This document shows, one piece after another, positions 6,341-6,687 of a stretch of 6,687 bases of DNA; positions within the stretch are counted from its first letter, which is position 1; every line of letters begins with the position of its first letter. This DNA is from Candidatus Heimdallarchaeota archaeon (lineage in GTDB: Archaea; Asgardarchaeota; Heimdallarchaeia; Heimdallarchaeales; Kariarchaeaceae). Under the pieces are notes generated by a model, which was given only the letters and a program-made list of their open reading frames with translations, was not told the DNA's origin and did not search any database. Location: contig JAAFKL010000435.1 of the NCBI GenBank assembly GCA_021399405.1, positions 1 to 6,687 on the forward strand. Direction: 5' to 3'. The position numbers and the translations under genes were made by a program.

Positions 6341-6364
6341 GCCTCATATCTCATGATAAGAGGC
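6341..6364 (-). promoter_or_regulatory. Leader hairpin / dyad upstream of uL3
   Basis: On the minus strand, GCCTCTTATC pairs with GATATGAGGC around the 4-base loop ATGA: nine of ten pairs, with a single T-T mismatch. It lies 18 bases before the uL3 start and 8 bases before its GGTG ribosome site, and shortly after the transcription start predicted from the TATA box. It could be an RNA stem-loop controlling uL3 translation or, as DNA, a near-palindromic operator. The symmetry is seen directly; the role is inferred. Confidence 0.5.
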
Positions 6365-6392
6365 ATAGTTTAATCTAATCATATCAAAGTTC

Positions 6393-6402
6393 TATATATA
6401 AA
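6393..6402 (-). promoter_or_regulatory. Archaeal TATA box for the uL3-uL4-uL23-uL2 operon
   Basis: TTTATATATA on the minus strand, preceded by ACCTAA as a possible TFB recognition element. The expected transcription start, about 26 bases downstream, is near 6372, giving a leader of about 50 bases before the uL3 ATG. It is the best TATA match near the gene; two weaker AT-rich candidates lie further upstream (about 6487-6497 and 6527-6538). Confidence 0.55.
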
Positions 6403-6687
6403 TTAGGTTACAGATCGATTGGTGAGTCAGAATGAATTGTTCTAACGGTCCAATATTCACTGAAAAACTATTGCTTATCTAATCAATAAATATACCACTT
6501 CAGCCTAGCTCAGGCCAAATAAGTGTAAATTTATATCTCTTCATCAATGAACTTATCCGTACATTTTTCATCCAAATTAGAGATGATTGTTATCAGCACT
6601 TCATATATCGAAGTGAGAAAATATTCTCGTTCAAGAAATTACCAGACTGGTCATTAATCGCAAAGTGATTTCAGGCAATCTTACAAA
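6403..6687. other. Non-coding stretch upstream of the ribosomal operon
   Basis: No convincing gene is seen. Minus-strand frames entering from the right edge all meet stops within a few dozen codons, and the longest + strand ATG frame I traced (6547-6657) encodes only 36 residues with no ribosome site. I see no tRNA or other recognisable RNA gene. A small dyad, CACTTC/GAAGTG with a 7-base spacer (6597-6615), and a TATA-like TTTATATC on the + strand (6530-6537) are the only structured elements. Confidence 0.55.

Noticed and set aside
6547..6657. 36-codon + strand frame upstream of the ribosomal operon
   Set aside because: Short, no ribosome site, and the nearby TATA-like motif (6530-6537) is too close to its ATG; probably chance.
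1..6687. CRISPR array, tRNA, rRNA or insertion sequence
   Set aside because: No regularly spaced repeats, tRNA-like arms, rRNA sequence or transposase motifs were seen anywhere in the window.

Overview
The window comes from an archaeon with a fairly AT-rich genome. The four right-hand genes are archaeal-type ribosomal proteins (uL3, uL4, uL23, uL2) in the usual archaeal order. Their Shine-Dalgarno sites match the archaeal AGGTGAT pattern, and a TATA box rather than a bacterial -35/-10 pair lies upstream of uL3. The phylum cannot be settled from the sequence alone. The charge-rich, poorly conserved membrane proteins on the left would suit an Asgard-type genome, but that is only an impression.

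Left half (+ strand, 1-2517): a tightly packed three-gene unit. It starts with an ABC ATPase cut by the left window edge (all catalytic motifs present). An ATGA overlap leads to a six-helix ABC-2-type permease that carries an unusual ~175-residue charged N-terminal tail. A stop codon fused to a ribosome binding site leads to a 147-residue single-domain surface protein with a signal-like N-terminus and a C-terminal membrane anchor. Together these look like an ABC-2 exporter or membrane-remodelling transporter with a dedicated extracytoplasmic partner; the substrate is unknown. A separate + strand gene (about 2602-3354), of unrecognised family and with one CPEC motif, follows. It probably has its own TATA box and perhaps a leaderless start.

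The middle (3355-3488) is a convergent intergenic region. It holds T-rich stretches and a 10-bp perfect hairpin flanked by two 11-base direct repeats, 13 bases beyond the uL2 stop.

Right half (- strand, 3489-6322): a ribosomal operon read right to left, uL3-uL4-uL23-uL2, with 4-10 base gaps. At two of the three junctions the stop codon lies inside the next gene's Shine-Dalgarno site. The cluster stops after uL2, where uS19 would normally follow in archaea. The 365 bases upstream of uL3 contain no convincing gene. They hold a TATA box and, just downstream of the predicted transcription start, a 24-base hairpin or dyad that could be a regulatory leader element.
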